Source of the DNA: Bin107 sp965221655
Lineage (GTDB): Bacteria > UBA8248
Length of the DNA: 64,000 nt
Direction: 5' to 3'
NCBI GenBank assembly: GCA_965221655.1
Contig: OZ244906.1
Location: forward strand, 1,054,001-1,118,000
Positions 35,515-44,008 of the stretch are shown here, in pieces. How positions within the stretch are numbered: position 1 is the stretch's first letter; the number at the start of each line of letters is the position of its first letter. The notes beneath the pieces are model-generated. The model was not told the origin of the DNA. It ran no database searches and saw only the letters and a program-made list of their open reading frames with translations. The translations under genes were made by a program, and so were the position numbers.

Positions 35515-35979
35515 TTACGAAGTCGGATTACGCTCCGACAGCTTTTCTAATTCCGCCTCAAAATCTTTGAGCGTCCCGAACGAGCGATAGACCGATGCAA
35601 AGCGCACGTAAGCCACCTTATCCACATCCCTCAACTCTTCCATCAATTTTTCGCCTATCGCTTTGGTCGATATCTCTTTCTCACCATTATCAAGAATGTA
35701 GCGCTCCACGCGATCGACTATCGCCTCCTGATCCTCCGCGGAAACAGGTCTCTTCTCCAGGGCCTTCTTGATGCCTGCGCTAATCTTGTCGCGAAGATAA
35801 TTCACGCGCGTACCATCTTTTTTCACAATGAGCGGCCAGGAAACTTCGGCCCTTTCGTAAGTCGTAAAACGGTGGAAACACTTCTCGCATTCACGTCTTC
35901 TTCGAATGGCGTTCCCTTCCTTGGTCGCCCGGCTGTCGACCACCCTGCTCTCAGAATGACTACAAATCGGACATTTCAT
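35515..35979 (-). CDS. nrdR: Transcriptional repressor NrdR
   Basis: 154 residues. Zn-ribbon with Cys at CPIC and CEKC, then FTTYERAE, then the ATP-cone domain (IVKKDGTRVNYLRDKISAGI). It represses ribonucleotide reductase genes through NrdR boxes in response to (d)ATP. No nrd genes are in the window. It is followed downstream by the convergent CoA-transferase gene and preceded by rpiB, 33 bases away. Confidence 0.96.
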   Translation of the reverse strand: MKCPICSHSESRVVDSRATKEGNAIRRRRECEKCFHRFTTYERAEVSWPLIVKKDGTRVNYLRDKISAGIKKALEKRPVSAEDQEAIVDRVERYILDNGEKEISTKAIGEKLMEELRDVDKVAYVRFASVYRSFGTLKDFEAELEKLSERNPTS

Positions 35980-36012
35980 AGAAAAACAAATCCATCCCGG
36001 GCCTTAGGGTCA

Positions 36013-36471
36013 TCAGTGCACCCGTTGGGGCGCATCTTCCATCCCAGCAATTTTGGCTAACCGACGGGCATGGCGCCCGCCTTCGAACTCCGTTTCCAGC
36101 CAAACGTCAACAATTTTCATCGCCTCTTCAATATCTACCACCCGGCCGCCCAAGGCCAAGATATTGGCATCGTTATGCAAGCGGCTCATCCGCGCCATCG
36201 ATTCGTTATGGCAGGCCACGGCGCGAATACCAGAAAATTTGTTCGCCACGATCACCATGCCAGCGGCCGAGCCACAACAAAAAATTCCGCGTTCCGATAC
36301 TCCCTCACTCACAGAGCGAGCAGCCGGTCCGGCATAATCCGGATAATCACAAGATTCGCACGAATGCGTCCCAAAATCATAGTACGGAATTCCCCTCTTA
36401 TCGAGCAGACGCTTCACCGCTTCTTTGAGTTCATATCCTCCATGATCAGCGGCAAGAGCTATTTGATTCAT
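36013..36471 (-). CDS. rpiB: Ribose-5-phosphate isomerase B
   Basis: 152 residues of the RpiB/LacAB fold. N-terminal IALAADHGGYELKEAVKRL, then YPDYAGPAARSVSEG, the active-site Cys region GIFCCGSAAGMVIVANKFSG, and RMSRLHNDANILALGGR. The segment usually written CGTGxGMxI is GSAAGM here, a conservative variant. ATG 36471 gives the family N-terminus; the ribosome site GGAG is 10 bases away. Interconverts ribose 5- and ribulose 5-phosphate, the partner of transketolase at 26.4 kb. Confidence 0.93.
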   Translation of the reverse strand: MNQIALAADHGGYELKEAVKRLLDKRGIPYYDFGTHSCESCDYPDYAGPAARSVSEGVSERGIFCCGSAAGMVIVANKFSGIRAVACHNESMARMSRLHNDANILALGGRVVDIEEAMKIVDVWLETEFEGGRHARRLAKIAGMEDAPQRVH

Positions 36472-36662
36472 CAGGTGTTCTCCAGAGGGCATCCATGGAC
36501 AACGTGCAACCTCACAAAACCTAGGATGCGAAAAATCGTAAGTCAAGCAAGCATGTGATGTCTCCGGTTCGGGCTTTGCGGTTCGCCACACCAGATACCA
36601 GACAATTCGTTACCCCTCATCGCCGAGGACAATTCACTCTGCCCCCTCGCGGATCAGAAGTA

Positions 36663-37934
36663 TCAATACGGTTTCAACTCCGTTCCGAAAATCGGTTTTC
36701 CCAAGAGAATTCGTGATGCTTCCTGGGCTGTTTTCTTGAATTCATTCTCGGCGGCCAACCTCTCTCCCTTCTCTTGCAAGCACCGCGCCTCGATGAGATG
36801 CAGGACCAGATGCACCCATGAATTCTCATCTTGCAAAGGTAAAGCAAGTGCAAACGCCCGCTCCACACTTTTCTCCACCCTATCAAGCTGCCCCGCTTCG
36901 AGCATCAACGCCGCGTGCAACACGTGATGCTCGATATCCTTCTCCCGGTGCTTCCCTGCCGCTTGCACATGGGCAGCGGCTTTTTTGAGCGCGCTTTTTG
37001 ATTCCAGGGGACCCGATGCCGATGCCAGTTTTTGCAGAAATTCCAAACCGCCCAAAGCCTGATATCCATCTTCCCACGTACGCAGAGCACGCCTTTCTCG
37101 ACCTGCTGCCAGTTGTGCATCGCCCAGCAAGAGATGTGTCTTTTTCTCCTCCGGCAAGTGGCGCACGGCTTGTTCCAAAAAAGGGATGGCCTCCTCTGGG
37201 AGAGAAGCGTTTAATTTCGCCTCTCCAGCCGCGAGATATGCCCGGGCAGCCACTCGATTGTCCTCTTGGCGCTCAGACCCAGGCACCGCCGATCGGGAGA
37301 GCTTCTCACAAACCCTGACGGCAGCCTCCATTCGCCCATCTTTCAAATACATGTCCCTCAATTTTCGCAACACCAAAGGACTCGCGCCTTTACCCATACT
37401 ATTTTGGACAAGAAGCTCGATAGCCTCATGTCCCTTGCCGGAATGAGTGAGAGTTTCCGAGAGGCGGACAATGGAATCAGGAGAGTTGTTCGTCACAGAG
37501 CGGAGTTGCTCGTTCCATTGAATCGCAGCATGCGAGTTGCCAGAATTTGTCGCCAGATCCGCAGCGAGCCTCAAAGCGGGAACAAAGCGGGGGTCATCCC
37601 TGAGTGCACGCCTGAGCTCTCTGCGAGCGCGCCTGCTCCTTCCTTGCACTTCAAAGCTCTGTGCCTGGGCAAATCGCTCTTGGGCACGATGCAAACGCTT
37701 TTGTTTTTGGGTGAGCCGCTTACGAGAAAACCAACCGAGAGTAGCCTCGCCCCACCCAAGAACCGAAGCGAGGAACGCACCGAGTAGTGCCGCTCCCAGT
37801 ACCACCAAAACCAACGGAGCTCGCACAGACCAACTACCTGCGAGGCGCAGGTCTATAATGTCCCGGTTGTAGTGAAGAAAATAGACAGCAAGAGAAAGCG
37901 GAGCCGCGAAACCGAGAAGAGTCCGAATCTTCAT
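36663..37934 (-). CDS. LapA-like (DUF1049) membrane segment fused to TPR repeats
   Basis: About 423 residues. Two hydrophobic helices come first: FAAPLSLAVYFLHYN near residue 10 and LVLVVLGAALLGAFLASVLG near 45. In between lies a beta-like DIIDLRLAG. This is the LapA/DUF1049 layout. A basic coiled linker (SRKRLTQKQKRLHRAQERFA) leads into TPR units to the end, as in LapB (YciM). In enterics LapA and LapB are separate proteins that control LpxC degradation and LPS supply. Unlike LapB, no C-terminal rubredoxin Cys cluster is visible. A LapAB-type role is inference. ATG 37934 is preferred over TTG 37940. Confidence 0.65.
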   Translation of the reverse strand: MKIRTLLGFAAPLSLAVYFLHYNRDIIDLRLAGSWSVRAPLVLVVLGAALLGAFLASVLGWGEATLGWFSRKRLTQKQKRLHRAQERFAQAQSFEVQGRSRRARRELRRALRDDPRFVPALRLAADLATNSGNSHAAIQWNEQLRSVTNNSPDSIVRLSETLTHSGKGHEAIELLVQNSMGKGASPLVLRKLRDMYLKDGRMEAAVRVCEKLSRSAVPGSERQEDNRVAARAYLAAGEAKLNASLPEEAIPFLEQAVRHLPEEKKTHLLLGDAQLAAGRERRALRTWEDGYQALGGLEFLQKLASASGPLESKSALKKAAAHVQAAGKHREKDIEHHVLHAALMLEAGQLDRVEKSVERAFALALPLQDENSWVHLVLHLIEARCLQEKGERLAAENEFKKTAQEASRILLGKPIFGTELKPY

Positions 37935-37955
37935 TCGCAACTCACTGACTGGTCC

Positions 37956-38321
37956 CTAACTCCCACCGCGCCTTTCAATTTCGTTTTGAGCCGCCACCGT
38001 GTAACGCGCATAAGGAATCGCTTCCAGGCGGGAGTAGGGAATCGGCTCATCCGATTCCTCACAGATACCATAAAGCCCTTTATCCATCCTTTGAAACGCC
38101 GCTTCCACTTCGCGCAAACGCTCCCGTTCTCTTTCCCCCAAGTCCATCAATACTTGACGCGAGTAGTTGTCAGCGGCCATGTCTGCAATATCCTGGGTTC
38201 CATCACCACCTATTTCCTTGGTGTGAACTTTGCTTTTCTCTACACCCCCAAGTATTTCCCGGCGGACTTCATGCAATCTCTCTTCCAGGGCTTTGAGTTG
38301 CTTTTTCGTCAAATGCTTCAC
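37956..38321 (-). CDS. DksA/TraR-like protein with degenerate zinc finger
   Basis: 121 residues. A helical hairpin (LKALEERLHEVRREI ... LRDLGERERERLREVEAAFQRM) surrounds a tip with Asp residues (DIADMAAD). Then comes the finger domain, KGLYGICEESDEPIPYSRLE followed by AIPYARYTVAAQ. Canonical DksA has CxxC and CxxC; here only the first Cys remains, the others being Ser, Thr and Ala. It could still bind RNA polymerase through the coiled coil. It lies between rsfS and the LapA-like gene on the same strand. Confidence 0.85.
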   Translation of the reverse strand: MKHLTKKQLKALEERLHEVRREILGGVEKSKVHTKEIGGDGTQDIADMAADNYSRQVLMDLGERERERLREVEAAFQRMDKGLYGICEESDEPIPYSRLEAIPYARYTVAAQNEIERRGGS

Positions 38322-38349
38322 CTTGAACCTCTACTTTCGTTCTCACGAT

Positions 38350-38640
38350 CTAAGCACTGGATACCATCGACTTGATGGTCGGTGCGTGGGACCATAAATT
38401 TTCCAATCGGTAAAAATCCCGGCTCTTTTCGTTGAATATGTGGACTAGAAAGTCACCACAATCCATCAACACCCAACTCCCCTCTTCCAAACCCTCTACA
38501 AACAATACCGCGTCGCCAATTTCCCTGAGCCTTTCTTTGGCAACCTCACAAAGTGCCTTCACGTGTCGAGGACTCGTTCCGTGGCAAATCAGAAAAGCAT
38601 CTACCTCCACCGACAATGGCCGAAGGTCCAAAAGCACCAC
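38350..38640 (-). CDS. rsfS: Ribosomal silencing factor RsfS (start uncertain)
   Basis: RsfS binds uL14 and blocks joining of 50S and 30S subunits in starvation. VVLLDLRPLSVEVDAFLICH and EGLEEGSWVLMDCGDFLVHI are the family core. The first usual start is GTG 38640, giving 96 residues, but the conserved N-terminal helix (KLENRLHALQESLESKKAID) lies upstream in the same open frame. That frame begins immediately after the nadD stop at 38728 to 38730 and has no ATG, GTG or TTG before 38640. A non-standard start (ATC 38706 with GGGAG ten bases before, or CTG 38685) or readthrough from nadD is possible. Confidence 0.85.
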   Translation of the reverse strand: MVLLDLRPLSVEVDAFLICHGTSPRHVKALCEVAKERLREIGDAVLFVEGLEEGSWVLMDCGDFLVHIFNEKSRDFYRLENLWSHAPTIKSMVSSA

Positions 38641-38727
38641 ATCTATCGCTTTTTTCGATTCCAGCGATTCCTGGAGAGCATGCAGCCGATTCTCTAGTTT
38701 CTCGATGGGCTTGTATCTCCCAACAGT

Positions 38728-39402
38728 TCAGGAAACAATTCCCGAATGTCCATATAATCGGCGGCGAATTATAAAGAGTTCGACTTCATGTGGCAATAAA
38801 CATCGTATGGAGGAAGCGTTTTTTATGTGTTCTCTAATCCGGGTTGCCGAAATATCGACTTTGGTGATGGGAACAAATTTTATGACTCGCATTTTGTCGA
38901 GCAATTCAATTTCTTTGCCCCGTTCATCCTTCAAACGACAGGCGGGTTCGATTTGTCGAATCATGCGAAGGAGAGATTGAAAATATTCCCCGGAATTTTG
39001 ATTGCCCCGCAAAGTAACGGCGAAGTTGATGGAGCTCAAAACCTCTTTGGGTTTGTACCACGTGTTCAACTCAAGAAACGCATCCGCACCGATAATGAAA
39101 AACCTCTCATCATTAGGCGTCTTCTCGGTTAGTTCCTTCAGGGTATCGAGCGTATAGGATGCTCCGCCCCTCTCCACTTCGATAGGGTCACACACATAAG
39201 CAGGATAATCCTTTAACGCAATACGAACCATCTCCAGCCTATCGGCCGTCGAGGCTACCTCGTCCCTCGGCTTATGGGGTGGCAAAGCGGACGGAATGAA
39301 TCGTATCTCGTCAAGCATCAGCGTTTTGCGCACTTCGTCGGCGGAGCGGAGGTGCCCATAGTGAATCGGGTTGAATGTTCCACCTAGAATCCCGATACGC
39401 AA
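38728..39402 (-). CDS. nadD: Nicotinate-nucleotide adenylyltransferase
   Basis: 224 residues. Adenylates nicotinic acid mononucleotide on the way to NAD. The (T/H)xGH region is GILGGTFNPIHYGHLRSADE, and the ATP-binding ISATRIREHIKN is near the C-terminus. The TGA stop is in frame with the downstream rsfS sequence. It lies 26 bases downstream of proB. The usual proA gene between them is missing. Confidence 0.95.
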   Translation of the reverse strand: MRIGILGGTFNPIHYGHLRSADEVRKTLMLDEIRFIPSALPPHKPRDEVASTADRLEMVRIALKDYPAYVCDPIEVERGGASYTLDTLKELTEKTPNDERFFIIGADAFLELNTWYKPKEVLSSINFAVTLRGNQNSGEYFQSLLRMIRQIEPACRLKDERGKEIELLDKMRVIKFVPITKVDISATRIREHIKNASSIRCLLPHEVELFIIRRRLYGHSGIVS

Positions 39403-39428
39403 TCGCTCTCCTTAGTTTTTCCCTGTCA

Positions 39429-40562
39429 CTACTGCATCAAAACGAAATTGTTCCGATGGACAATCTCATCGTAGGGTTTGTCCCCGAGTATCGAAGCGAT
39501 TTCCGTAGTTTGTCTGCCGGCAATTTTGGCCGCTTCATCACCCGAATAATTCGCCAAACCGCGCCCGAGAACCATTCCCTTGGTGTTTCGTATTTCCACC
39601 ACGTCGCCGAAGTGAAAGTTGCCCCCAACGGAAACGACGCCGCTGGGCAATAAGCTTTTCCCTCTCTTCACCAGGGCGTTCACGGCTCCGACATCGAGTT
39701 TCAGCCAGCCTCGGGGTTTGGCCGTGGTGCCTATCCAGCCCTTTTTCCCCTTCAGGCGCGTGCCGTTGGGCAAGAAAAGCGTCCCCAAGGGCTCACCCAT
39801 CAATACACGCTCGATGACGTTGGTTTCCCGCCCTTTTACGATCAGCGTGCTGATACCCACCTTATTCAGAACCCTGACCGCCTCAATCTTCGTGCGCATC
39901 CCTCCGTGAGCCAGGGGGTTCGTGCTGGTGCCGGCGGTCGAGGATATCTCTTTTGGCAAACCAACGACGCGAGGAATCAGCCGAGCCGTTTCCGACGTTT
40001 TGGGGTCTTTGTCATACAAACCCTCCACATCGGACAAGATGATTACGAGACCTGCTTGAACCATTTGAGCTGTCTGGGCGGCCAGGGTGTCGTTGTCTCC
40101 GAAACGGATTCCTTCGACAGACACAGTATCGTTTTCGTTCACAATGGGGAGCACACCCTTCCCCATCAACGTTTCAAAAGTGTTGCAAGCGTTCAGAAAT
40201 CGGCTTCTCTCGTCCAAGTCCGAGTGAATGAGCAGCACCTGCGCCGTCTCAATGCCTCTTTGTTTGAATGCGCGTCCATACGCTTCCATCAAGATAGGCT
40301 GGCCAACCGCAGCGGCCGCTTGGCGCTCAGGAATCGCCTTGGGAATTAATTTCAAACCCAACCTTTTCACACCGGCCGCGATTGCTCCGGACGAAACTAC
40401 GACAACCTGTCTGCCCATCTCTCTGAGCCTTACAACCTGGGATGCTATACGCCCCAAGACCCTTCGGTTCACACCCATCTCATCCGATGCCGTCAAAACC
40501 GAGCTTCCCACCTTGACCACCAGGCGACGGCTATCAAGAACCGGATCGTTTCTTCTCGTCAT
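39429..40562 (-). CDS. proB: Glutamate 5-kinase
   Basis: 377 residues. The first step of proline synthesis. Amino-acid-kinase core: LVVKVGSSVLTAS, VVVVSSGAIAAG, VNENDTVS, and LSDVEGLYDKDP. From about residue 280 a PUA domain (GWLKLDVGAVNALVKRGKSL, GDVVEIRN) completes the standard two-domain form. It lies 28 bases downstream of obgE. proA, the following enzyme, usually adjacent, is absent from the window. Confidence 0.96.
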   Translation of the reverse strand: MTRRNDPVLDSRRLVVKVGSSVLTASDEMGVNRRVLGRIASQVVRLREMGRQVVVVSSGAIAAGVKRLGLKLIPKAIPERQAAAAVGQPILMEAYGRAFKQRGIETAQVLLIHSDLDERSRFLNACNTFETLMGKGVLPIVNENDTVSVEGIRFGDNDTLAAQTAQMVQAGLVIILSDVEGLYDKDPKTSETARLIPRVVGLPKEISSTAGTSTNPLAHGGMRTKIEAVRVLNKVGISTLIVKGRETNVIERVLMGEPLGTLFLPNGTRLKGKKGWIGTTAKPRGWLKLDVGAVNALVKRGKSLLPSGVVSVGGNFHFGDVVEIRNTKGMVLGRGLANYSGDEAAKIAGRQTTEIASILGDKPYDEIVHRNNFVLMQ

Positions 40563-40590
40563 CGGCTAACTCGCAGACCCCGTCTTGGCA

Positions 40591-41616
40591 TCATGAAAAC
40601 AACGTCGTTTTCTTTTGCGTTCTATCTCGCTCGAGCATGAGACATATCTTCGTCAACAACTCGTCCAAACCAAAACCGGAAACCGCCGAGACGCCATGGA
40701 CTTCAACACCCCGCGCCTCAATTCCCTCACGCAGTTTCGAGCAATGACTCTTCGATTCGGTAACATCCATTTTCGTCAAAACCGCCATACTGTGCTTCTG
40801 GGCAAGCTGTGGTGAGAATGTGGTCAATTCATAAACTATGGCATCAAAATCTGAAAGCCCCTTTTCAGGGGGCTTGGACGCATCGACTAGATGAAGCAAC
40901 AATCCGCACCGTTCCACATGTCGCAAAAACTGCAACCCCAAACCCTTGCCTTCACTGGCTCCTGGTATCAGGCCGGGGATGTCGGCCACGACGCATGAAC
41001 GGTAATCACCCAAATCCACTACGCCCAGATTGGGCTGAAGCGTAGTAAAAGGATAATCTGCAATCTTGGGTTTGCTCTCGGAAAGTCTCGATATGAGGGT
41101 GGATTTCCCGGCATTGGGCATGCCTATAAGGCCTACGTCCGCGAGCAATTTCAGTTCCAACTCCAGGCAGCGTTCTTCCCCTGCTTTTCCTTTAGTGGTC
41201 TTCCTCGGTGCCCTGTTGGTTGAGGTTTTGAAGTGCTCGTTACCGAGCCCGCCTCGACCCCCTTGCGCGACAATTACCTCCAAGCCTTCTTCGGAGAGGT
41301 CGAACATCACCTCACCTGTTTCAGAATCCCGAACGATAGTTCCGAGAGGCACCTCCAACAACAAATCCGCGCCGTTGGCCCCGTGTTTATTGCTGCCCAT
41401 ACCTGCCTGGCCTCTCTCAGCTTTGAGGAGAGGTTGGTACCGAAAATTCATCAGCGTATTTAGTGACACCGTAGTTTGAAAAACCACGTGCCCCCCACGG
41501 CCGCCGTTTCCCCCGTCGGGGCCGCCTTTCGGCACAAATTTCTCCCTCCGGAAGCTGAGGCAGCCGTCTCCTCCACGACCAGCCTGCACGCGAATTTTAG
41601 CAGTATCGACAAACAT
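40591..41616 (-). CDS. obgE: Obg-family GTPase
   Basis: 341 residues. The N-terminal Gly-rich Obg fold (AGRGGDGCLSFRREKFVPKG, GGRGGHV) is followed by the G domain: G1 GMPNAGKSTLI, G3 DIPGLIPGASEG, G4 LTKMDV. It takes part in late 50S assembly and stress response. It ends soon after the G domain, without the OCT extension of some relatives. Its place directly after rplU-rpmA and before proB is typical. Confidence 0.97.
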   Translation of the reverse strand: MFVDTAKIRVQAGRGGDGCLSFRREKFVPKGGPDGGNGGRGGHVVFQTTVSLNTLMNFRYQPLLKAERGQAGMGSNKHGANGADLLLEVPLGTIVRDSETGEVMFDLSEEGLEVIVAQGGRGGLGNEHFKTSTNRAPRKTTKGKAGEERCLELELKLLADVGLIGMPNAGKSTLISRLSESKPKIADYPFTTLQPNLGVVDLGDYRSCVVADIPGLIPGASEGKGLGLQFLRHVERCGLLLHLVDASKPPEKGLSDFDAIVYELTTFSPQLAQKHSMAVLTKMDVTESKSHCSKLREGIEARGVEVHGVSAVSGFGLDELLTKICLMLERDRTQKKTTLFS

Positions 41617-41645
41617 GGCAGGGGCGGAGATTGCCCATAAGGAAT

Positions 41646-41903
41646 CTACTCCGCCGGAATGACACTGATAGTGCGGCGGCCCTTGGCTTTGCGCTCGAAC
41701 TTCAATTTTCCGCTCACCCTGGCATAGAGGGTATGGTCATTGCCCAAGCCGACATTTTCTCCGGGGTGAAAGACTGTGCCGCGTTGCCTGACGATGATGG
41801 TCCCTGCGTGCACGCTTTCTCCTGCAAAGCGTTTCACTCCCAAACGTCGTCCAGCGCTGTCCCTTCCATTAGATGAACTACCACCAGCTTTTTTATGGGC
41901 CAT
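41646..41903 (-). CDS. rpmA: Ribosomal protein bL27
   Basis: 85 residues. MAHKKAGGSSSNGRDSAGRR then LGVKRFAGE is the family signature, with the flexible N-terminus reaching the peptidyl transferase centre. No N-terminal cleavable extension, as found in Firmicutes, is present. It lies 12 bases downstream of rplU. Confidence 0.98.
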   Translation of the reverse strand: MAHKKAGGSSSNGRDSAGRRLGVKRFAGESVHAGTIIVRQRGTVFHPGENVGLGNDHTLYARVSGKLKFERKAKGRRTISVIPAE

Positions 41904-41915
41904 CGTCCAATCCTT

Positions 41916-42233
41916 TTATCCTGATGCGAGGATGTCCGTCACCTCTATCTGGGTATAATGCTGACGGTGCCCCCGCTTCGTGCGAACTTTCTTGCGACGC
42001 TTGAATCGAAAAGCAATGACCTTTTTGCCGCGCCCGTGGTCGCGAATCACTGCTCTCACTTTGGCTTTATCGAGAGCTTCTTTTTCCGCTACAACCTTTT
42101 CTCCGTCTACGATGAGACGAACATCGTCGAACTCGACACTATCTCCCACATCGCCGGGCAAACGTTCGACCAGAATATAATCTCCCGCCTCAATCCGCAT
42201 CTGCTTGCCACCGGTTTCCACTACAGCATACAT
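41916..42233 (-). CDS. rplU: Ribosomal protein bL21
   Basis: About 105 residues. MYAVVETGGKQMRIEAGDY at the start, GKKVIAFRFKRRKKVRTKRG in the basic loop, and QIEVTDI at the end are standard. ATG 42233 has AAGGAGA upstream. The frame could begin at 42266, but that is not conserved. It is the first gene of the rplU-rpmA-obgE-proB-nadD-rsfS run, so the promoter is probably in the 144-base gap upstream (42234 to 42377). Confidence 0.98.
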   Translation of the reverse strand: MYAVVETGGKQMRIEAGDYILVERLPGDVGDSVEFDDVRLIVDGEKVVAEKEALDKAKVRAVIRDHGRGKKVIAFRFKRRKKVRTKRGHRQHYTQIEVTDILASG

Positions 42234-42377
42234 TCCCGAAATCTCCTTCGTGCCCCGTATCAACATTTCGAGCTTAGGAAACAGTTATTTCGCCAAGTTT
42301 TCACCAACGACAACCAGGATGTCTACCAATCCAAGGCTCGAAAGTCAATTCGAACCGCGAAAAACGAAAGATACTGA

Positions 42378-42758
42378 TCATCGCTTTCCTTTTCTATTGG
42401 TTTTCAGCAAGCGGAAAGTTACCCGTTCGGTCCGGTACGAGACGGATCGCCTTACCGGCAAATAACCCTTTTTTTGTACCGACACGGTAAAACCCTTCAG
42501 GATATCTTTCATGCCTGTCTTGAATGTCAGGCGCAACGGCGTTTTGCCTTGATAAACATCATCAACGAACACATCAGCCTGCGGAGGGCTCGAGGTAATG
42601 ATCAGTTGACGATCCTGCAACCCCTTGACCGGATCCGTGACGTTCCTCTCCCACCATTTCCCCACTTGATTGCTCTTCTTCGCACACCCGGCCACCATGG
42701 GAAGAGCCAAGAGGAGAACGCTGAAAATCAGGACGAACCGTACCGACGACTGATTCAT
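42378..42758 (-). CDS. PEGA-domain lipoprotein
   Basis: About 126 residues. A lipoprotein signal peptide from ATG 42758 (FVLIFSVLLLALP, lipobox ending VAGC) leads into a PEGA domain: LIITSSPPQADVFVDD, YQGKTPLRLTF, and VQKKGYLP. PEGA domains are surface or cell-wall associated beta modules. The Lys/Arg-rich end is not recognisable. Its function is unknown. The upstream in-frame start at 42821 would precede the signal peptide. Confidence 0.82.
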   Translation of the reverse strand: MNQSSVRFVLIFSVLLLALPMVAGCAKKSNQVGKWWERNVTDPVKGLQDRQLIITSSPPQADVFVDDVYQGKTPLRLTFKTGMKDILKGFTVSVQKKGYLPVRRSVSYRTERVTFRLLKTNRKGKR

Positions 42759-42914
42759 ATTTTCCCGTTCCCTTGTCCGTACATCCAGCAAGCCCCATGG
42801 AAAATACATCTCCAAGGACACTCAAAACAACTCTCACACACACCCTACACTGAAAATTATGACGAGAAAACACTCTCGCAATTGAAGATACGCCTACTTT
42901 CCGGCGCTGGATCC

Positions 42915-43838
42915 CTAAGCTGGCGGGGCACCCACTTGTTGTCCCGACCAATCTTCGAACATTTGCAACAATTCAGTCTGGTCCGAATCTGGCCCGAATT
43001 TCTGCACGCCCAGGCCATAGATCTGACGAGAATGATTCAGGTAAAACGCTGTTACCCCTTTTTCGCGCGCCAAATCGCTCCCCATTGAGAGATCTTTGTG
43101 CATCAATCCTGTGGAAAATCCACAAGTAAAGTCCCGGGGCAGGAGAAAACGAGGCCATTTATCCTTGGTGGCGCTGTTCATGCCTGAGCCGCCATTGAAG
43201 ACTTCCAGGGCTTTCGCGGGGTCGAGACCCAATTTTGACGCCAACACCATCGCCTCCATCGATGCAAGTAGGCTCGTGGCCGAGAGGAAGTTGTTCACAC
43301 ACTTCATCGCGTGCCCTGACTCCGGTGCCTCATCGATATGTACGATGGTTTTGCCCAACGTCTCGAAAATAGGCATCGCAGCTTCCACGATTTCTTTGGG
43401 TCCACCCGGCATAATAGCCAAAGTAGCCGCCTCCGCTCCCACGACGCCACCCGATACAGGTGCCCCGATGAGGTGCAATCCTTTTTCCGCCAACCGGGCC
43501 GCGAGCATCCTCGTCCTTGTCGGGTAAGAAGAACTCATATCGATGATTACTTTTCCCTTGTCGAGATGCGTCGATACTCCGTCCGGTCCGTCGACTACCT
43601 CGTCCACGACATCGCTATTAGGCAGCATGGTAATGATGACGTCGGCACTTTTTGCCAACTCTCCCACACTCGTAGCCTCTTGCACTCCATCACTGGCCAC
43701 GGCCTTCACATTTTCCGACCTGGTGTCATAGGCTACCACCGTATAGTCGCCATGCCGCAGATTCTTCGACATGGGTGTCCCCATCTTGCCGATTCCGACG
43801 AAACCGATAGTTACACTCCCTGGCTCTAAGGTTTTCAT
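42915..43838 (-). CDS. NAD(P)-dependent beta-hydroxyacid dehydrogenase (3-hydroxyisobutyrate dehydrogenase family)
   Basis: 307 residues. Dinucleotide motif IGFVGIGKMGTPMSKNL. The substrate-binding GAPVSGGVVGAEAATLAIM and the catalytic Lys in GHAMKCVNNFLSATSLLASM are conserved. The family oxidises 3-hydroxyisobutyrate, tartronate semialdehyde products and similar acids. Which one is used here cannot be told. ATG 43838 has GGGAGG upstream. It is divergent from the DUF484 gene. Confidence 0.92.
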   Translation of the reverse strand: MKTLEPGSVTIGFVGIGKMGTPMSKNLRHGDYTVVAYDTRSENVKAVASDGVQEATSVGELAKSADVIITMLPNSDVVDEVVDGPDGVSTHLDKGKVIIDMSSSYPTRTRMLAARLAEKGLHLIGAPVSGGVVGAEAATLAIMPGGPKEIVEAAMPIFETLGKTIVHIDEAPESGHAMKCVNNFLSATSLLASMEAMVLASKLGLDPAKALEVFNGGSGMNSATKDKWPRFLLPRDFTCGFSTGLMHKDLSMGSDLAREKGVTAFYLNHSRQIYGLGVQKFGPDSDQTELLQMFEDWSGQQVGAPPA

Positions 43839-44008
43839 AATCCTCCCTCGCTGTCTGCATGAAATCTTGCCATGAAAGACACTACAAAAATCGTTGAGAT
43901 GTTTTGATTCGCCAGAAGGTTTTTGTCAATCCTCGATGAGAATGATAGGTTTCGGGGACGCTTTGGACCCGCCCGCTCAACATTCATGTACCGCCCAGGG
44001 AGAGCCGC

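Noticed and set aside
42300..42377. CAATTCGAACCGCG string resembling a tRNA T-arm
   Set aside because: The arms do not pair and no anticodon or acceptor stem can be drawn around it.
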